Positions 53,122 through 61,460 of a stretch of 64,000 nt of DNA are shown piece by piece. The translations under genes and the position numbers were made by a program. The stretch lies in the NCBI RefSeq assembly GCF_037892605.1, contig NZ_JBBKTU010000001.1, positions 2,852,001 through 2,916,000 on the forward strand, in the 5' to 3' direction. How positions within the stretch are numbered: the first letter of the stretch is position 1; the number at the start of each line of letters is the position of its first letter. A model generated the notes under the pieces. It worked only from the letters and a program-made list of their open reading frames with translations, made no database searches and was not told the origin of the DNA. Source of the DNA: Lacibacter sp. H407 (GTDB lineage Bacteria; Bacteroidota; Bacteroidia; Chitinophagales; Chitinophagaceae).

Positions 53122-53958
53122 TTATGCTTTCGGAAAATCTGCGCCTACGGTTACGTCGGCCCAGGTTTCAAAATCATGTTTTAATTCTTCGAGTTTTAAA
53201 CGTGCACCCTTGAGTGCTGCGGCACCCAATAACAAACGAAGTGGTGGGTGTTCGGTTTCTGTAACCTGTATCATTGCTTTTGCTGCACGAACGGGGTCGC
53301 CCGGTTGATTACCACTGTACCCACGGATATCGTCGGCATTTTTTCCTGCTGTTGTTGCATAGTCATCAATCTTAATGCTGGTGTCTTTTGCTGAACGTCC
53401 GGCCCAATCGGTACGGAAACCACTCGGTGCAATAATGGTAACGTGAATGCCCAATGGAGAAACTTCTTTGGAGAGCGCTTCACTCAATCCATCAACTGCA
53501 TATTTGGTTGCATTGTAAAATCCAACACCGGGGAAGGAGCGAAGACCGCCGATAGAAGATACATTAAGGATATGACCGCTTCTGCGTTTACGCATGTGCG
53601 GTAGTACTTCCTGCGTCATTTTTGCCAAACCAAATACATTGATCTCAAACATGCGACGCACTTCTTCCTCTTCACTTTCTTCAACAGCAGCAAAATAACC
53701 AATCCCTGCATTGTTTACCAGTACATCAATTTGTCCGAATGTATCAACCGTTGTTTTTACAGCCGATGTGATTTGCTCAGGAACAGTCACATCGAGTTTA
53801 ACTGCGATCGCTGTTTCCGGATAACTGCTTACAATATCCTGTACATCTTCTGTTTTGCGAGCAGCTACAGCAACACGATATCCCTGTGCCAATGCTTCTG
53901 TAGCAAGTGATCGTCCAAAACCTGTTGAACAACCTGTTATGAGCCAAACTTTTTTCAT
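53122..53958 (-). CDS. Short-chain dehydrogenase/reductase
   Basis: A 278-residue SDR. TGCSTGFG lies at residues 8-15, NNAG at 82-85, Ser134/Ser135 and Tyr148-x-x-x-Lys152 (FYNATKYAV) form the active site. Arg34 after the second strand (VAARKTEDV) suggests NADP. The C-terminal extension (RLLLGAAALKGARLKLEELK) is typical of the group annotated as oxidoreductase or retinol-dehydrogenase-like in Bacteroidota. The substrate is unknown. It is followed upstream on the same strand by a DsbA-like gene, without overlap. Confidence 0.92.
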   Translation of the reverse strand: MKKVWLITGCSTGFGRSLATEALAQGYRVAVAARKTEDVQDIVSSYPETAIAVKLDVTVPEQITSAVKTTVDTFGQIDVLVNNAGIGYFAAVEESEEEEVRRMFEINVFGLAKMTQEVLPHMRKRRSGHILNVSSIGGLRSFPGVGFYNATKYAVDGLSEALSKEVSPLGIHVTIIAPSGFRTDWAGRSAKDTSIKIDDYATTAGKNADDIRGYSGNQPGDPVRAAKAMIQVTETEHPPLRLLLGAAALKGARLKLEELKHDFETWADVTVGADFPKA

Positions 53959-54023
53959 TGCTTTTTTAGTTTAAAATGATCGGACAAGTGTAACAGTTTC
54001 ATTACAACTTGTTTTTTATAGAA

Positions 54024-54719
54024 TTAATTACAAATACCATCTGTTGTACAAAATCCACCCGCCGCAGCTATCTCCACCAATGGTTTTTCTTCTTCCCAAA
54101 CTGTATCTAACACTTGTGTAAATACATCAACCGGTTGTGCACCTGATACAGCATATTTATTATTGAATACAAAAAACGGAACACCTTGTACGCCGATCTG
54201 TTGTGCCCGGTATTGATCCTGCCGTACTTCATCAACGTACAAATCACTTTGCAGGATTTGTTGTATTTCATCGGCCGGTATACCAAGGCTTGTTCCTGTT
54301 TCAATTAATACTTCAGTTGATGCAATGTCTTTTCCTTGAGTATAATAAGCAGCAAACAGTTTTTCTTTTGCTTCATGCTGTACGCCGTATTTTTTAGCGA
54401 GGTGTAACAATCGATGTGGAGCAAGTGTGTTGTTGATAACGGCTATATCAAAGTTGTAATCCAATCCAACTTCCTTCGCCATATTCGACATATAATTTCC
54501 CATCTCTTTTGCTTTTTCAACCGAAACGCCTTTTCGCTTCGCCAGGTATTGATGTACAGATTCGCCGGGAATTGGTTGCATGTCGGGGTCTAGCTGAAAA
54601 CTCTTCCATACAATTTCCACTTTCTCTTTGTTTGCAAATTGTTCCAATGCCTGTTCAAATCGCCGTTTGCCGATATAGCAAAACGGACACACAAGGTCTG
54701 ACCATATTTCTACTTTCAT
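54024..54719 (-). CDS. DsbA-family (FrnE-like) oxidoreductase
   Basis: A 231-residue cytoplasmic thioredoxin-fold protein of the FrnE/HCCA-isomerase-like branch of the DsbA family. The redox motif CPFC lies at residues 11-14 (WSDLVCPFCYIGKRRFE), an inserted helical domain follows, and the cis-Pro loop is IGVQGVPFFVFNNKYAVSGA. No signal peptide is seen, so it is not a periplasmic DsbA. Members are implicated in oxidative stress. The ATG at 54719 begins MKVEIWSDLV, the standard family start. Confidence 0.93.
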   Translation of the reverse strand: MKVEIWSDLVCPFCYIGKRRFEQALEQFANKEKVEIVWKSFQLDPDMQPIPGESVHQYLAKRKGVSVEKAKEMGNYMSNMAKEVGLDYNFDIAVINNTLAPHRLLHLAKKYGVQHEAKEKLFAAYYTQGKDIASTEVLIETGTSLGIPADEIQQILQSDLYVDEVRQDQYRAQQIGVQGVPFFVFNNKYAVSGAQPVDVFTQVLDTVWEEEKPLVEIAAAGGFCTTDGICN

Positions 54720-54808
54720 CGTCTTTTGTTTAGGGGCGCAAGTTACAGCCGGATCAATTGGCAAAAAGTCACGGCGCTGTCAGTTTGCAAAAACGGTGGT
54801 AGGAGTGT

Positions 54809-55186
54809 TCACGGAGCATCAATTACTTTTTTCCCAAACGGGAGTAAGGAGATCTCAAGCAATTTGAAATGCTGGCGCCCCCATGGAATACCAATAATGC
54901 TGATATATAAAAGAATCCCCATGATCAAATGATTGAGTGTAACTGCAATACCGCCTACAATGATCCAGATGATGTTTGCAAGGATCGATAAACAGCCTGT
55001 TTGTGCAGTGCTGCTCACCACCTGTTTTCCAAACGGCCATAACACAAGCCCCGCCAGTTTAAAACATTGTAAGCCGAATGGAATACCGATAATGGTAATG
55101 CATAGCACGATGCCGCCAAAGAAATAACCAAGGGCAGAAAACAATCCGCCGAAAATGAGCCAGATAAGGTTGCCGAGAAAATTCAT
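54809..55186 (-). CDS. YccF-family inner-membrane protein
   Basis: A 125-residue protein with two copies of the family unit: LGNLIWLIFGGLFSALGYFF, CITIIGIPFGLQCFKLAGLV with WPFG, and again IGIPWGRQHFKLLEISLLPF. About four membrane spans. YccF has no established function. The IIGIP and PFGK motifs make the call firm. It is probably a single-gene unit; no terminator or promoter stands out. Confidence 0.92.
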   Translation of the reverse strand: MNFLGNLIWLIFGGLFSALGYFFGGIVLCITIIGIPFGLQCFKLAGLVLWPFGKQVVSSTAQTGCLSILANIIWIIVGGIAVTLNHLIMGILLYISIIGIPWGRQHFKLLEISLLPFGKKVIDAP

Positions 55187-55284
55187 AAAGCTGTAGAATT
55201 GCTGTAACGCAACATTACAAATTATTTCGGCAGCAAGAATAAAATGAAACGTTGTGGTATCAACGCATTAAGAAACAATGGTTG

Positions 55285-55959
55285 TTACTCATCTTTAAAA
55301 AATGTTTCTCCTTTAATTAACCACGAGTAACCAAACGCCAACAACGCAATTGTTTCTAATACATAGGTTGGTTTCAAATGTTTCAATGCCTGGTACCAAC
55401 CGGGTACTACGCCGATCAACGCAATGGCCACAATGCAAACAAGTATTACCCAACCGCATATTTTGTAAATGGTATTGCGTGTTTTCTTTTCGCCTTTGAT
55501 GGCTCCTTTCTGTTTTGATTTGGTAAACAGTACCAACGAAAAATAAGCAAACGTAGAAAACAGTAACACCGCACCGCCATAATGCATGGCATTAGCAAAT
55601 GTATTGGTGCCTTGTGTAATACGGCTGCATTCATCGGGTGTATAGTCGCCAAAATTTGTGGGAAACATTGCTACGATCATTGCAAAGCTGCCTGCCAGTT
55701 TTGCGGCGATCATATCCCGCTTGTCGTAGCCATTGTAGGTGAATAAAAATAATGCTACCGCACAGAGAATGCCCACAAACACATTGCCCATATCAGTATA
55801 GTAGAAATGACTGATGCTGGGTGGAAACTTGCATCCTTTCTCAAAAAGAAAATAACCAATGAGTAATGCAAAAGGCAAGGTCATTCCTAAAATACCTACC
55901 AGCCTGCGCAAGGTGAGAAATGAAATGAGATAGCGGTCGTTTGGATTAGAGTCGCTCAT
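55285..55959 (-). CDS. Multi-pass membrane protein of unknown function
   Basis: A 224-residue protein with about six membrane spans, among them LVGILGMTLPFALLIGYFLF, VFVGILCAVALFLFTY, AVLLFSTFAYFSLVLF and ICGWVILVCIVAIALIGVVP. The loop KFPPSISHFYYTDMGNVFVG is conserved-looking and recalls DUF998-like proteins, but I would not assign it. The ATG at 55959 is chosen because the preceding 35 codons of the longer frame are unlike a membrane protein start. No operon partner. Confidence 0.75.
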   Translation of the reverse strand: MSDSNPNDRYLISFLTLRRLVGILGMTLPFALLIGYFLFEKGCKFPPSISHFYYTDMGNVFVGILCAVALFLFTYNGYDKRDMIAAKLAGSFAMIVAMFPTNFGDYTPDECSRITQGTNTFANAMHYGGAVLLFSTFAYFSLVLFTKSKQKGAIKGEKKTRNTIYKICGWVILVCIVAIALIGVVPGWYQALKHLKPTYVLETIALLAFGYSWLIKGETFFKDE

Positions 55960-56145
55960 ACAACTTTGGTTTTGTACCGAAAAGATAGTAAGAATTTGAT
56001 ATATGAAAAAGCAATGTAACTGTTTCCTGCGATTGAAATTGAAAACACAGTTCGATAAGATCATTTATTTCTATTCACACGTTTATGTGATTGCCCGGCT
56101 GCTGTTCATTCTTCATATTTGCAACTTATTTTAAACCTCATCATC

Positions 56146-56847
56146 ATGGTACAAAAGCAAATTTATTTTTATCTGCTTGTTCTACTTGGCATATTCGTTT
56201 CATCCTGCAAAAAAGATCGCTTTACAACCATCACAAAAGAACCGGACGTACATAATTTCCATAAAGTGGAAATAGCCGGTGAGTTTGATATACATATTGT
56301 ACAGGGAGCCGATTATAGTGTACGCATTACCGGTAGTGAACGAGACCTTGCTGAACTTGATGTACAGGTATTCGATCAACTGCTCCTGATCGAGTATCCT
56401 GATTTTAGAATGTGGCGAAAGAGAGGAACAATCAACATCACTATGCCTTCGTTGCAAGACATGGTGTTTGCCGGCGAAAGTACGGTTACTGTGGAAGGGT
56501 TTACCGAAACGGTACCGGTACTTGTAGAAACGAGCGGCGAAAGCAAACTGTATTTAAAAATGAATGCGCCTGTGTTTCAATTACGTGCTTCCAGTCTATC
56601 CGAAATAACTGTGAGTGGTATTGCAGGTGAACTGAAAGCTGAAACAGCAGGTGCAGCAACAATTGATGCCTGGCAAACACCTGTCATCAAAGCAACAGCA
56701 GTGGCCAACAGTCAGTCAACCATTAAACTGCATATATTGCAATGGTTTACTGCAACAGCAGCAGGAAACAGCCGCATCTACTACAAAGGAAATCCGGCGC
56801 AGGAAAATCTGGTGATCCTTGGCGACGGACAAATCATTAAGCAATAA
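56146..56847 (+). CDS. GIN-domain (DUF2807) lipoprotein
   Basis: A 233-residue lipoprotein with lipobox VSSC (Cys21) followed by Lys-Lys. The mature part is a right-handed beta-helix-like DUF2807 domain with repeated strands (VEIAGEFDIHIVQGADYSVR, INITMPSLQDMVFAGESTVT, GIAGELKAETAGAATIDAWQ). Such domains are labelled as putative auto-transporter adhesin heads, without evidence for that function. CATATTTG at 56114-56121 is a promoter candidate. I chose the ATG at 56146. Confidence 0.9.
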   Translation: MVQKQIYFYLLVLLGIFVSSCKKDRFTTITKEPDVHNFHKVEIAGEFDIHIVQGADYSVRITGSERDLAELDVQVFDQLLLIEYPDFRMWRKRGTINITMPSLQDMVFAGESTVTVEGFTETVPVLVETSGESKLYLKMNAPVFQLRASSLSEITVSGIAGELKAETAGAATIDAWQTPVIKATAVANSQSTIKLHILQWFTATAAGNSRIYYKGNPAQENLVILGDGQIIKQ

Positions 56848-56923
56848 CAATACAGCAAATGCTGATGCAAGTAAACATCAGGAAATATTTCAACTGAAGC
56901 TCTTTGCTAAGTAAAGTCACTAA

Positions 56924-56963
56924 TAAAAAATCGCTCCGTTGTAAAAGCGAACAACGGAGCGAT
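56924..56963 (-). terminator. Intrinsic terminator of the AGCS symporter gene
   Basis: On the minus strand ATCGCTCCGTTGT and ACAACGGAGCGAT form a perfect 13-base stem with an eight-base loop, followed by TTTTTTA. Confidence 0.88.
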
Positions 56964-56984
56964 GTACTGTAAATGAAAGCCGTA

Positions 56985-58511
56985 TTATTTTTTAGTTGCA
57001 GCCGCTTCTTTTCCGTATTCAAATTCCCAGAAGTCAGCATTTTTAATACCCAATGCAACAGGGTCAAACACAGGATCTTTTCCTTCTGCTTTTTGTTTTT
57101 CATAATCTTTCAATGAAAGCAACGCCGGTTTTTGCAGAATGATGATGGCAATTACATTCAGCCAGGCCATAATACCAACACCCATATCACCAAGGTCCCA
57201 TGCAATTTTCGCCGTTCGTACACAACCAAAAAACACAGCTGCCAGTATACCCATCTTCAGCAGGAACATCAACACTGGCGCTCCTTTATTTTGTGTGAGA
57301 TAAGCAACATTTGTTTCAGCAATATAATAGTAAGCCATTAACGTAGTAAAGGCAAAGAAGAACAATGCAATGGCAACAAAGTAGCTTCCGCTGCCAACAT
57401 AATTTTCATCGAATGTTTCTTTACTGCTGAAGGCTTTGTCAATAGCGGCCTGTGTGTAAGTAGCACTTCCCTCCACATGCTTTACACCATCCTGCGTGTA
57501 GTATACACCGTTATCAACCAGCAGTTCATCTTTACCAGGACCTTTTACATTATACATGCCCGTTATTAAGATCATGAAAGCAGTGGCAGAACAAACAAAC
57601 AAGGTATCAATGTAAACAGAAAACGCCTGCACCAAACCTTGCTTGGCAGGATGCGTTACTTCAGCAGCAGCAGCGGGGTGGGGGCCGGTACCCTGACCGG
57701 CTTCGTTACTGTACACACCACGTTTTACTCCAATGGAAATCATTGCACCCACAATACCTGCAAAGGTTGCTTTGGCACCAAATGCACTGGAAATAATAAG
57801 CCCGAATATTTCAGGGATACGTGAATAGTTCATCACAAGAATGATCACTGCAAGAAGTACATAAGCAATGGCCATAAACGGTACTACATACTGCGCCACA
57901 TTTGCAATGGCTTTAATACCACCAAAAATGATGAGCCCCAGCAACACCACCAGTAAAATGGCGGTGTACATGTGATCAATTACAAATGCATTTTTTACAG
58001 ACGAAGCGATACTGTTCGATTGTACACCCGGCAGCAACAAACCTGTTGCCAGCACGGTCGCAATTGCAAATACTATGGCATAAATCTTTCCGATCTTTTT
58101 ATTCTTAAAACCTTTTTCAATATAAAACGCAGGACCACCACGATACTCGCCTTTTTCTTTGCGTTTATAAATTTGTCCCAATGCCGATTCAACAAATGCT
58201 GAACCTGATCCGAGAAACGCAACGGCCCACATCCAGAACACAGCTCCGGGTCCGCCAATAAAAATAGCGGTTGCCACACCTGCAATATTACCTGTACCTA
58301 CACGGCCAGATAATGAAACAGCCAATGCCTGAAACGAAGAGATACCTGCTTTTGATTTATCGCTTTCCATCAGCAGCTTTACCATGTCTTTGATGAGACG
58401 TACCTGAAAAAAACGCATGCGAACAGAAAAATAGACACCTAAGAGTAATAATAAATAGATGAGCGCATCGCTCCAGATAACAGCGTTTGCTGATTGGATA
58501 AAATCTTCCAT
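56985..58511 (-). CDS. Alanine/glycine:cation symporter (AGCS family)
   Basis: A 508-residue transporter with about ten to eleven membrane spans that would take up alanine or glycine with sodium or protons. Family motifs: FQALAVSLSGRVGTGNIAGV, GGPGAVFWMWAVAFLGSGSA, FVESALGQIYKRKEKGEYRG-type text, RGVYSNEAGQGTGPHPAAAA and TLMAYYYIAETNVAYL. The loop of residues about 330-380 (NGVYYTQDGVKHVEGSATYT) is longer than in simple members. The ATG at 58511 begins MEDFIQSANAVIWSD, the usual start. Confidence 0.94.
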   Translation of the reverse strand: MEDFIQSANAVIWSDALIYLLLLLGVYFSVRMRFFQVRLIKDMVKLLMESDKSKAGISSFQALAVSLSGRVGTGNIAGVATAIFIGGPGAVFWMWAVAFLGSGSAFVESALGQIYKRKEKGEYRGGPAFYIEKGFKNKKIGKIYAIVFAIATVLATGLLLPGVQSNSIASSVKNAFVIDHMYTAILLVVLLGLIIFGGIKAIANVAQYVVPFMAIAYVLLAVIILVMNYSRIPEIFGLIISSAFGAKATFAGIVGAMISIGVKRGVYSNEAGQGTGPHPAAAAEVTHPAKQGLVQAFSVYIDTLFVCSATAFMILITGMYNVKGPGKDELLVDNGVYYTQDGVKHVEGSATYTQAAIDKAFSSKETFDENYVGSGSYFVAIALFFFAFTTLMAYYYIAETNVAYLTQNKGAPVLMFLLKMGILAAVFFGCVRTAKIAWDLGDMGVGIMAWLNVIAIIILQKPALLSLKDYEKQKAEGKDPVFDPVALGIKNADFWEFEYGKEAAATKK

Positions 58512-58912
58512 GCAATTTGTATTGGGTTGGTGAAACGAAACGACAATATAATGCATAAAAGCCTTTGAGCCTGATTGCCGTGTCTCTTTTTTTAATATGT
58601 CAGTTCGTTTCGAATAGGAATCAGTATGTGTTTAATTACCGGTTGGCGTATTTTCTGATACAAAAAACAGAGCAAAAAACATGGTCAACGCAGGTTGCAT
58701 TTGCTTCATCATTTGCATGTATTGAATGTTTACACGGTGATCTCAAATGCATGTCACATCTGCCCGTTTCGGTCACAATTGTGTTAAAGATAAACAGGCG
58801 GATATGGGTTACCTGTCCCTTGTTGACTGTTTTTCAAACAGATAGAAGCCGTTAATTTAATCTAAAAAAAGAATGGCACGGTTCTTAAGCCGGTTACAAA
58901 AAAATATCGCCT
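58512..58912. other. Gene-free gap between divergent genes
   Basis: About 400 bases without a convincing gene. An open frame of 96 codons on the plus strand (58565-58855) has no family resemblance and composition like noncoding DNA. The gap must hold promoters for the symporter and the AraC-type regulator, but I could not place them. Confidence 0.5.
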
Positions 58913-59482
58913 ATGCTATTGAAAGTAAAAAACATGATCTGTCAGCGATGTATCATTGTGATCCATGAAATACTGGAAGAGTTGGGCTTTGAACCGAAGT
59001 CGGTACAAGTGGGAGAGATTGTACTCAACCAACATCTTACTGAAGATGAACTGGAGCAATTAGATACAGCTTTGAAAAAAACGGGGCTTGCATTAGTGTA
59101 CACAAACGATGAACTGATCGTTCAAAAGATCAAGCATGTAATATTCGAAATTGTACACTACAGCAACGAACCATTGCTTGAAAAGTTATCAACCTATTTG
59201 AGCAACCGGTTAAACTACAGTTATACTTACCTGGCAAATATTTTTAAGAAGATCAATGGAATACCCATTGAGCAGTTTGTAATTACAGAAAAGATCAGGA
59301 AAGTAAAAATGCTGTTGATCTCAGAACAGCTCACGCTTAGTGAAATTGCCTATAAAATGAATTACAGCAGTGTGGCGCATCTCTCATCGCAGTTTAAGAA
59401 AGTAACGGGCATACGTGCCAGCGATTTTAAAGTAATGTACGTTGATGCGTCGATCGAAATGCCCGAGCTGATCCCTGTTTAA
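58913..59482 (+). CDS. HMA-like domain fused to an AraC-type DNA-binding domain
   Basis: A 189-residue regulator. Residues 1-65 read like a ferredoxin-fold heavy-metal-associated domain: LLKVKNMICQRCIIVIHEIL, with a CxxC pair at the position of the metal-binding loop, then VQVGEIVLNQHLTEDELEQL. Residues 90-180 are an AraC helix-turn-helix pair (LSNRLNYSYTYLANIFKKIN, LSEIAYKMNYSSVAHLSSQF, KKVTGIRASDFK). The arrangement suggests metal or redox sensing at the N-terminus; only the AraC part is certain. No obvious target adjoins it. Confidence 0.85.
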   Translation: MLLKVKNMICQRCIIVIHEILEELGFEPKSVQVGEIVLNQHLTEDELEQLDTALKKTGLALVYTNDELIVQKIKHVIFEIVHYSNEPLLEKLSTYLSNRLNYSYTYLANIFKKINGIPIEQFVITEKIRKVKMLLISEQLTLSEIAYKMNYSSVAHLSSQFKKVTGIRASDFKVMYVDASIEMPELIPV

Positions 59483-59555
59483 ACAACATGTTTATTGCAG
59501 CTGCACTGTTGCTGCTTTATTTGATGATAATAAATGCAACATGTACTTCAATACA

Positions 59556-59583
59556 AAAGCGGATCTTTTAAAAGATCCGCTTT
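59556..59583. terminator. Perfect palindromic terminator
   Basis: AAAGCGGATCTTTT directly joined to its complement AAAAGATCCGCTTT. It lies between the AraC-type gene and the convergent CsbD gene. Confidence 0.85.
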
Positions 59584-59606
59584 CTTATAACACTGAATGA
59601 TCATTT

Positions 59607-59795
59607 TTACCCAAGGTCTTTCAACCATTTCACCAGGTCATCTTTTGCCTGCCCCGTTTTGTTCACAATTTTACCCAGCCATTCTTCATCTTTTCCCTCT
59701 TCATACAGTAAATCATCTTCCGTTAATTCGGCATATTTCTGTTTGAGTTTTCCTTTCCACTCCTGCAGCTTTCCTTTTACTTCCAGTTTGTCCAT
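59607..59795 (-). CDS. CsbD-family stress protein
   Basis: A 62-residue highly charged protein of the CsbD type, with the signature [40 protein letters not shown] and [16 protein letters not shown]. In other bacteria CsbD proteins accumulate under general stress; the biochemical role is unknown. The length is right for the family. The neighbouring small acidic gene is divergent and might share a stress promoter, an inference from composition and proximity. Confidence 0.92.
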   Translation of the reverse strand: MDKLEVKGKLQEWKGKLKQKYAELTEDDLLYEEGKDEEWLGKIVNKTGQAKDDLVKWLKDLG

Positions 59796-59942
59796 GATAT
59801 TATTTGTTTAGGTGTTAAAAATTGTTTGACAGCTATATGTATTGAAAACTGTGCCAAAGAATCTTGTGCTCGTTTTTTTCATTGGTGCAGTACGCAGCCT
59901 GTGGCTCGGTATTTGAACGATTGTAGTTCTAAAACAAAGTTT

Positions 59943-60146
59943 ATGGAACAGGAAAAAAAGAAACACATAGCCGATGAAGAATCATCTGCTGTGCAGCCCG
60001 ATCCGGAAACACTGCATACAACAGATCCGCAGGAGGAAATGAAAGGCCCCATTTCTTCACTTGTACAAAGTGTAAAAGAGAAAGTACAGGAGAACGATGA
60101 AGAATCGCAGGAAGAAGCAACAAAAAAGCGGGATGAAAAAATGTAG
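59943..60146 (+). CDS. Small acidic charged protein, unknown
   Basis: A 67-residue hydrophilic protein starting at the ATG at 59943. It is rich in Glu, Lys and Gln (QEKKKHIADEESSAVQPDPE, VQSVKEKVQENDEESQEEAT) with a Pro/Thr stretch in the middle. The composition suggests a disordered protein. No family is recognised. The longer frame beginning at 59826 has Cys-rich unlikely residues. It faces away from the CsbD gene. Confidence 0.5.
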   Translation: MEQEKKKHIADEESSAVQPDPETLHTTDPQEEMKGPISSLVQSVKEKVQENDEESQEEATKKRDEKM

Positions 60147-60483
60147 TGACCGATGTTTAAACAGGACATGCGCAACAACAGCATCTTTTTACAGCATTGG
60201 TTGTTGAGCAAAATGTTACGTATGTTTTTTTGTTTTCAGTAATAGATCATTTGTGCGCATCAGTTCTTAATCAGCAACATGCTGAAGCAAACTGTTAAAC
60301 GGTTTCAATTTTTTTGAAGAGTCCGTTTAACAGTTTTGTTTGTAAACAGGTTTCTTTGAATGAAGAGAAGGAATTAACAGGATTATAACTGCATTTGCTG
60401 TTGTTTCGCCGCTGATCATTGATGTTGAAAACAGCAGAAGCAGTAAATTTGCAGCGATTGTTCATTCATAAAAAATACGAAGT
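60147..60483. other. Gene-free gap with a long inverted repeat
   Basis: Within this gap 60289-60302 (AAACTGTTAAACGG) and 60323-60336 (CCGTTTAACAGTTT) are perfect complements around a 20-base spacer that itself can fold (TTTCAA...TTGAA). It lacks a long T run after the right arm. A promoter element TAAATTTG lies near the right end. No gene is seen. Confidence 0.5.
60444..60451 (+). promoter_or_regulatory. -7 element TAAATTTG
   Basis: A full TAnnTTTG match 32 bases before the ATG of the zinc-ribbon gene. Confidence 0.55.
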
Positions 60484-60747
60484 ATGAAATGTCCTGTATG
60501 TACAACTGTTGATCTTGTAATGTCGGAACGACAAGGTATTGAAATTGATTATTGCCCCACCTGCAGAGGTATCTGGCTCGACAGGGGCGAACTCGATAAG
60601 ATCATTGAACGTGGTATTGCCAATGAACGCAACAGCGCTCCCGTAAACCCGCAACCCAACAGTAACTACAATAACGATTATAAACAACACGATAAACATC
60701 CATACAAGCATCATAAGAAACATTGGCTGAATGATTTGTTCGATTAA
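60484..60747 (+). CDS. TFIIB-type zinc-ribbon protein
   Basis: An 87-residue protein with a zf-TFIIB motif: Cys3-x-x-Cys6 (MKCPVC) and Cys24-x-x-Cys27 (YCPTCRGIWLDRGELDKI). Such proteins are widespread in bacteria and of unknown function. The C-terminal half is His/Asn/Lys-rich (NYNNDYKQHDKHPYKHHKKH), which could bind metal. A strong terminator follows. A clear promoter element lies 32 bases upstream. Confidence 0.9.
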   Translation: MKCPVCTTVDLVMSERQGIEIDYCPTCRGIWLDRGELDKIIERGIANERNSAPVNPQPNSNYNNDYKQHDKHPYKHHKKHWLNDLFD

Positions 60748-60769
60748 ACGAATACAATTTCTACTATGC

Positions 60770-60799
60770 AAAAAGGCTGCCCTCACCGGCAGCCTTTTT
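60770..60799 (+). terminator. Intrinsic terminator of the zinc-ribbon gene
   Basis: AAAAAGGCTGCC and GGCAGCCTTTTT pair around a five-base loop, ending in a T run. Confidence 0.88.
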
Positions 60800-60839
60800 A
60801 ATTGATAATGTTAAACGAAGAAGATAGCGTATCACATTT

Positions 60840-60950
60840 GCAAAAGCGTAAAACGAGACCCAGTGCTTGATTTACGCTTTCGGTTTTGTTTAGCTGATAC
60901 GTTCACAAACGGGTACGGGAATTTTCCCGTACCCGTTTGTGCTTTTTCAC
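60840..60950 (+). ncRNA. Candidate structured small RNA
   Basis: No reading frame fits here. AAAAGCGTAAA (60842-60852) pairs with TTTACGCTTT (60871-60880), and outside it GTATCA (60830-60835) pairs with TGATAC (60895-60900). Then a perfect 18-bp hairpin (60904-60921 with 60924-60941) is followed by CTTTTTC, a strong terminator without any gene upstream of it apart from one already closed by its own terminator. CACATTTG (60833-60840) resembles a -7 element. These facts suggest an independent short transcript; none of the known RNA families was recognised. Confidence 0.35.
60904..60947 (+). terminator. Perfect 18-bp terminator hairpin
   Basis: CACAAACGGGTACGGGAA and its complement TTCCCGTACCCGTTTGTG are separated by two bases and followed by CTTTTTC. 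It would end the candidate small RNA. Confidence 0.75.
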
Positions 60951-61460
60951 CTTTTCTTACAACTACATACACTGCATTTTTGATGCAGGCAAAACAGAAA
61001 CGGCAGTAACGGTTTTGTATTGATGATGAAATTGCATTCGTTGCTGCAAAAACATTCAACAAGCTTTGTGCAGGATATTAGCGACCGTTAGTTTTTATAA
61101 AAATTACTCCTTTTGGGGTATTGCAGCAGCAACGAAAATTTGTTGTTTTGCACTGAAAACGTATTTCTACTATTGTTAATATAAATTTCGTTTTCGATTT
61201 TTGATTTAATCCTGATCTCTTCCAATCTCCTTTTTAAACTACCCAATTCCACTTCCTGCCTGAAAGCCGCAACTGTTAATACAGTTGAATCACTTAAACC
61301 AAAACCTGCATCGATATGAATTTCCTACATAAACAAAAAGAAGTTGACGAAACTTCATTGTCTGCTAGTTCCTAAAAAAACTAGCCAAAAAAGTTATAAA
61401 TATTCAAATCAGTCAAAGCAAGAAAATCTAATACTGTTGGATCAAATTGTGATTAAAGCA
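60951..61460. other. Gap before the astacin-like gene
   Basis: About 500 bases with no recognisable gene. It contains the second copy of a 16-base near-palindrome (61105-61120) and AACTGT/ACAGTT arms at 61271-61286. An in-frame upstream extension of the astacin-like gene from 61344 is open but lacks protein-like character. Confidence 0.45.
61105..61120. promoter_or_regulatory. 16-bp near-palindrome, copy 2
   Basis: TACTCCTTTTGGGGTA, one base different from the copy at 49402-49417, upstream of the astacin-like operon by about 340 bases. Confidence 0.35.

Noticed and set aside
58565-58855. 96-codon open frame on the plus strand
   Set aside because: No family resemblance, irregular composition, overlaps the promoter region of divergent genes; probably chance.
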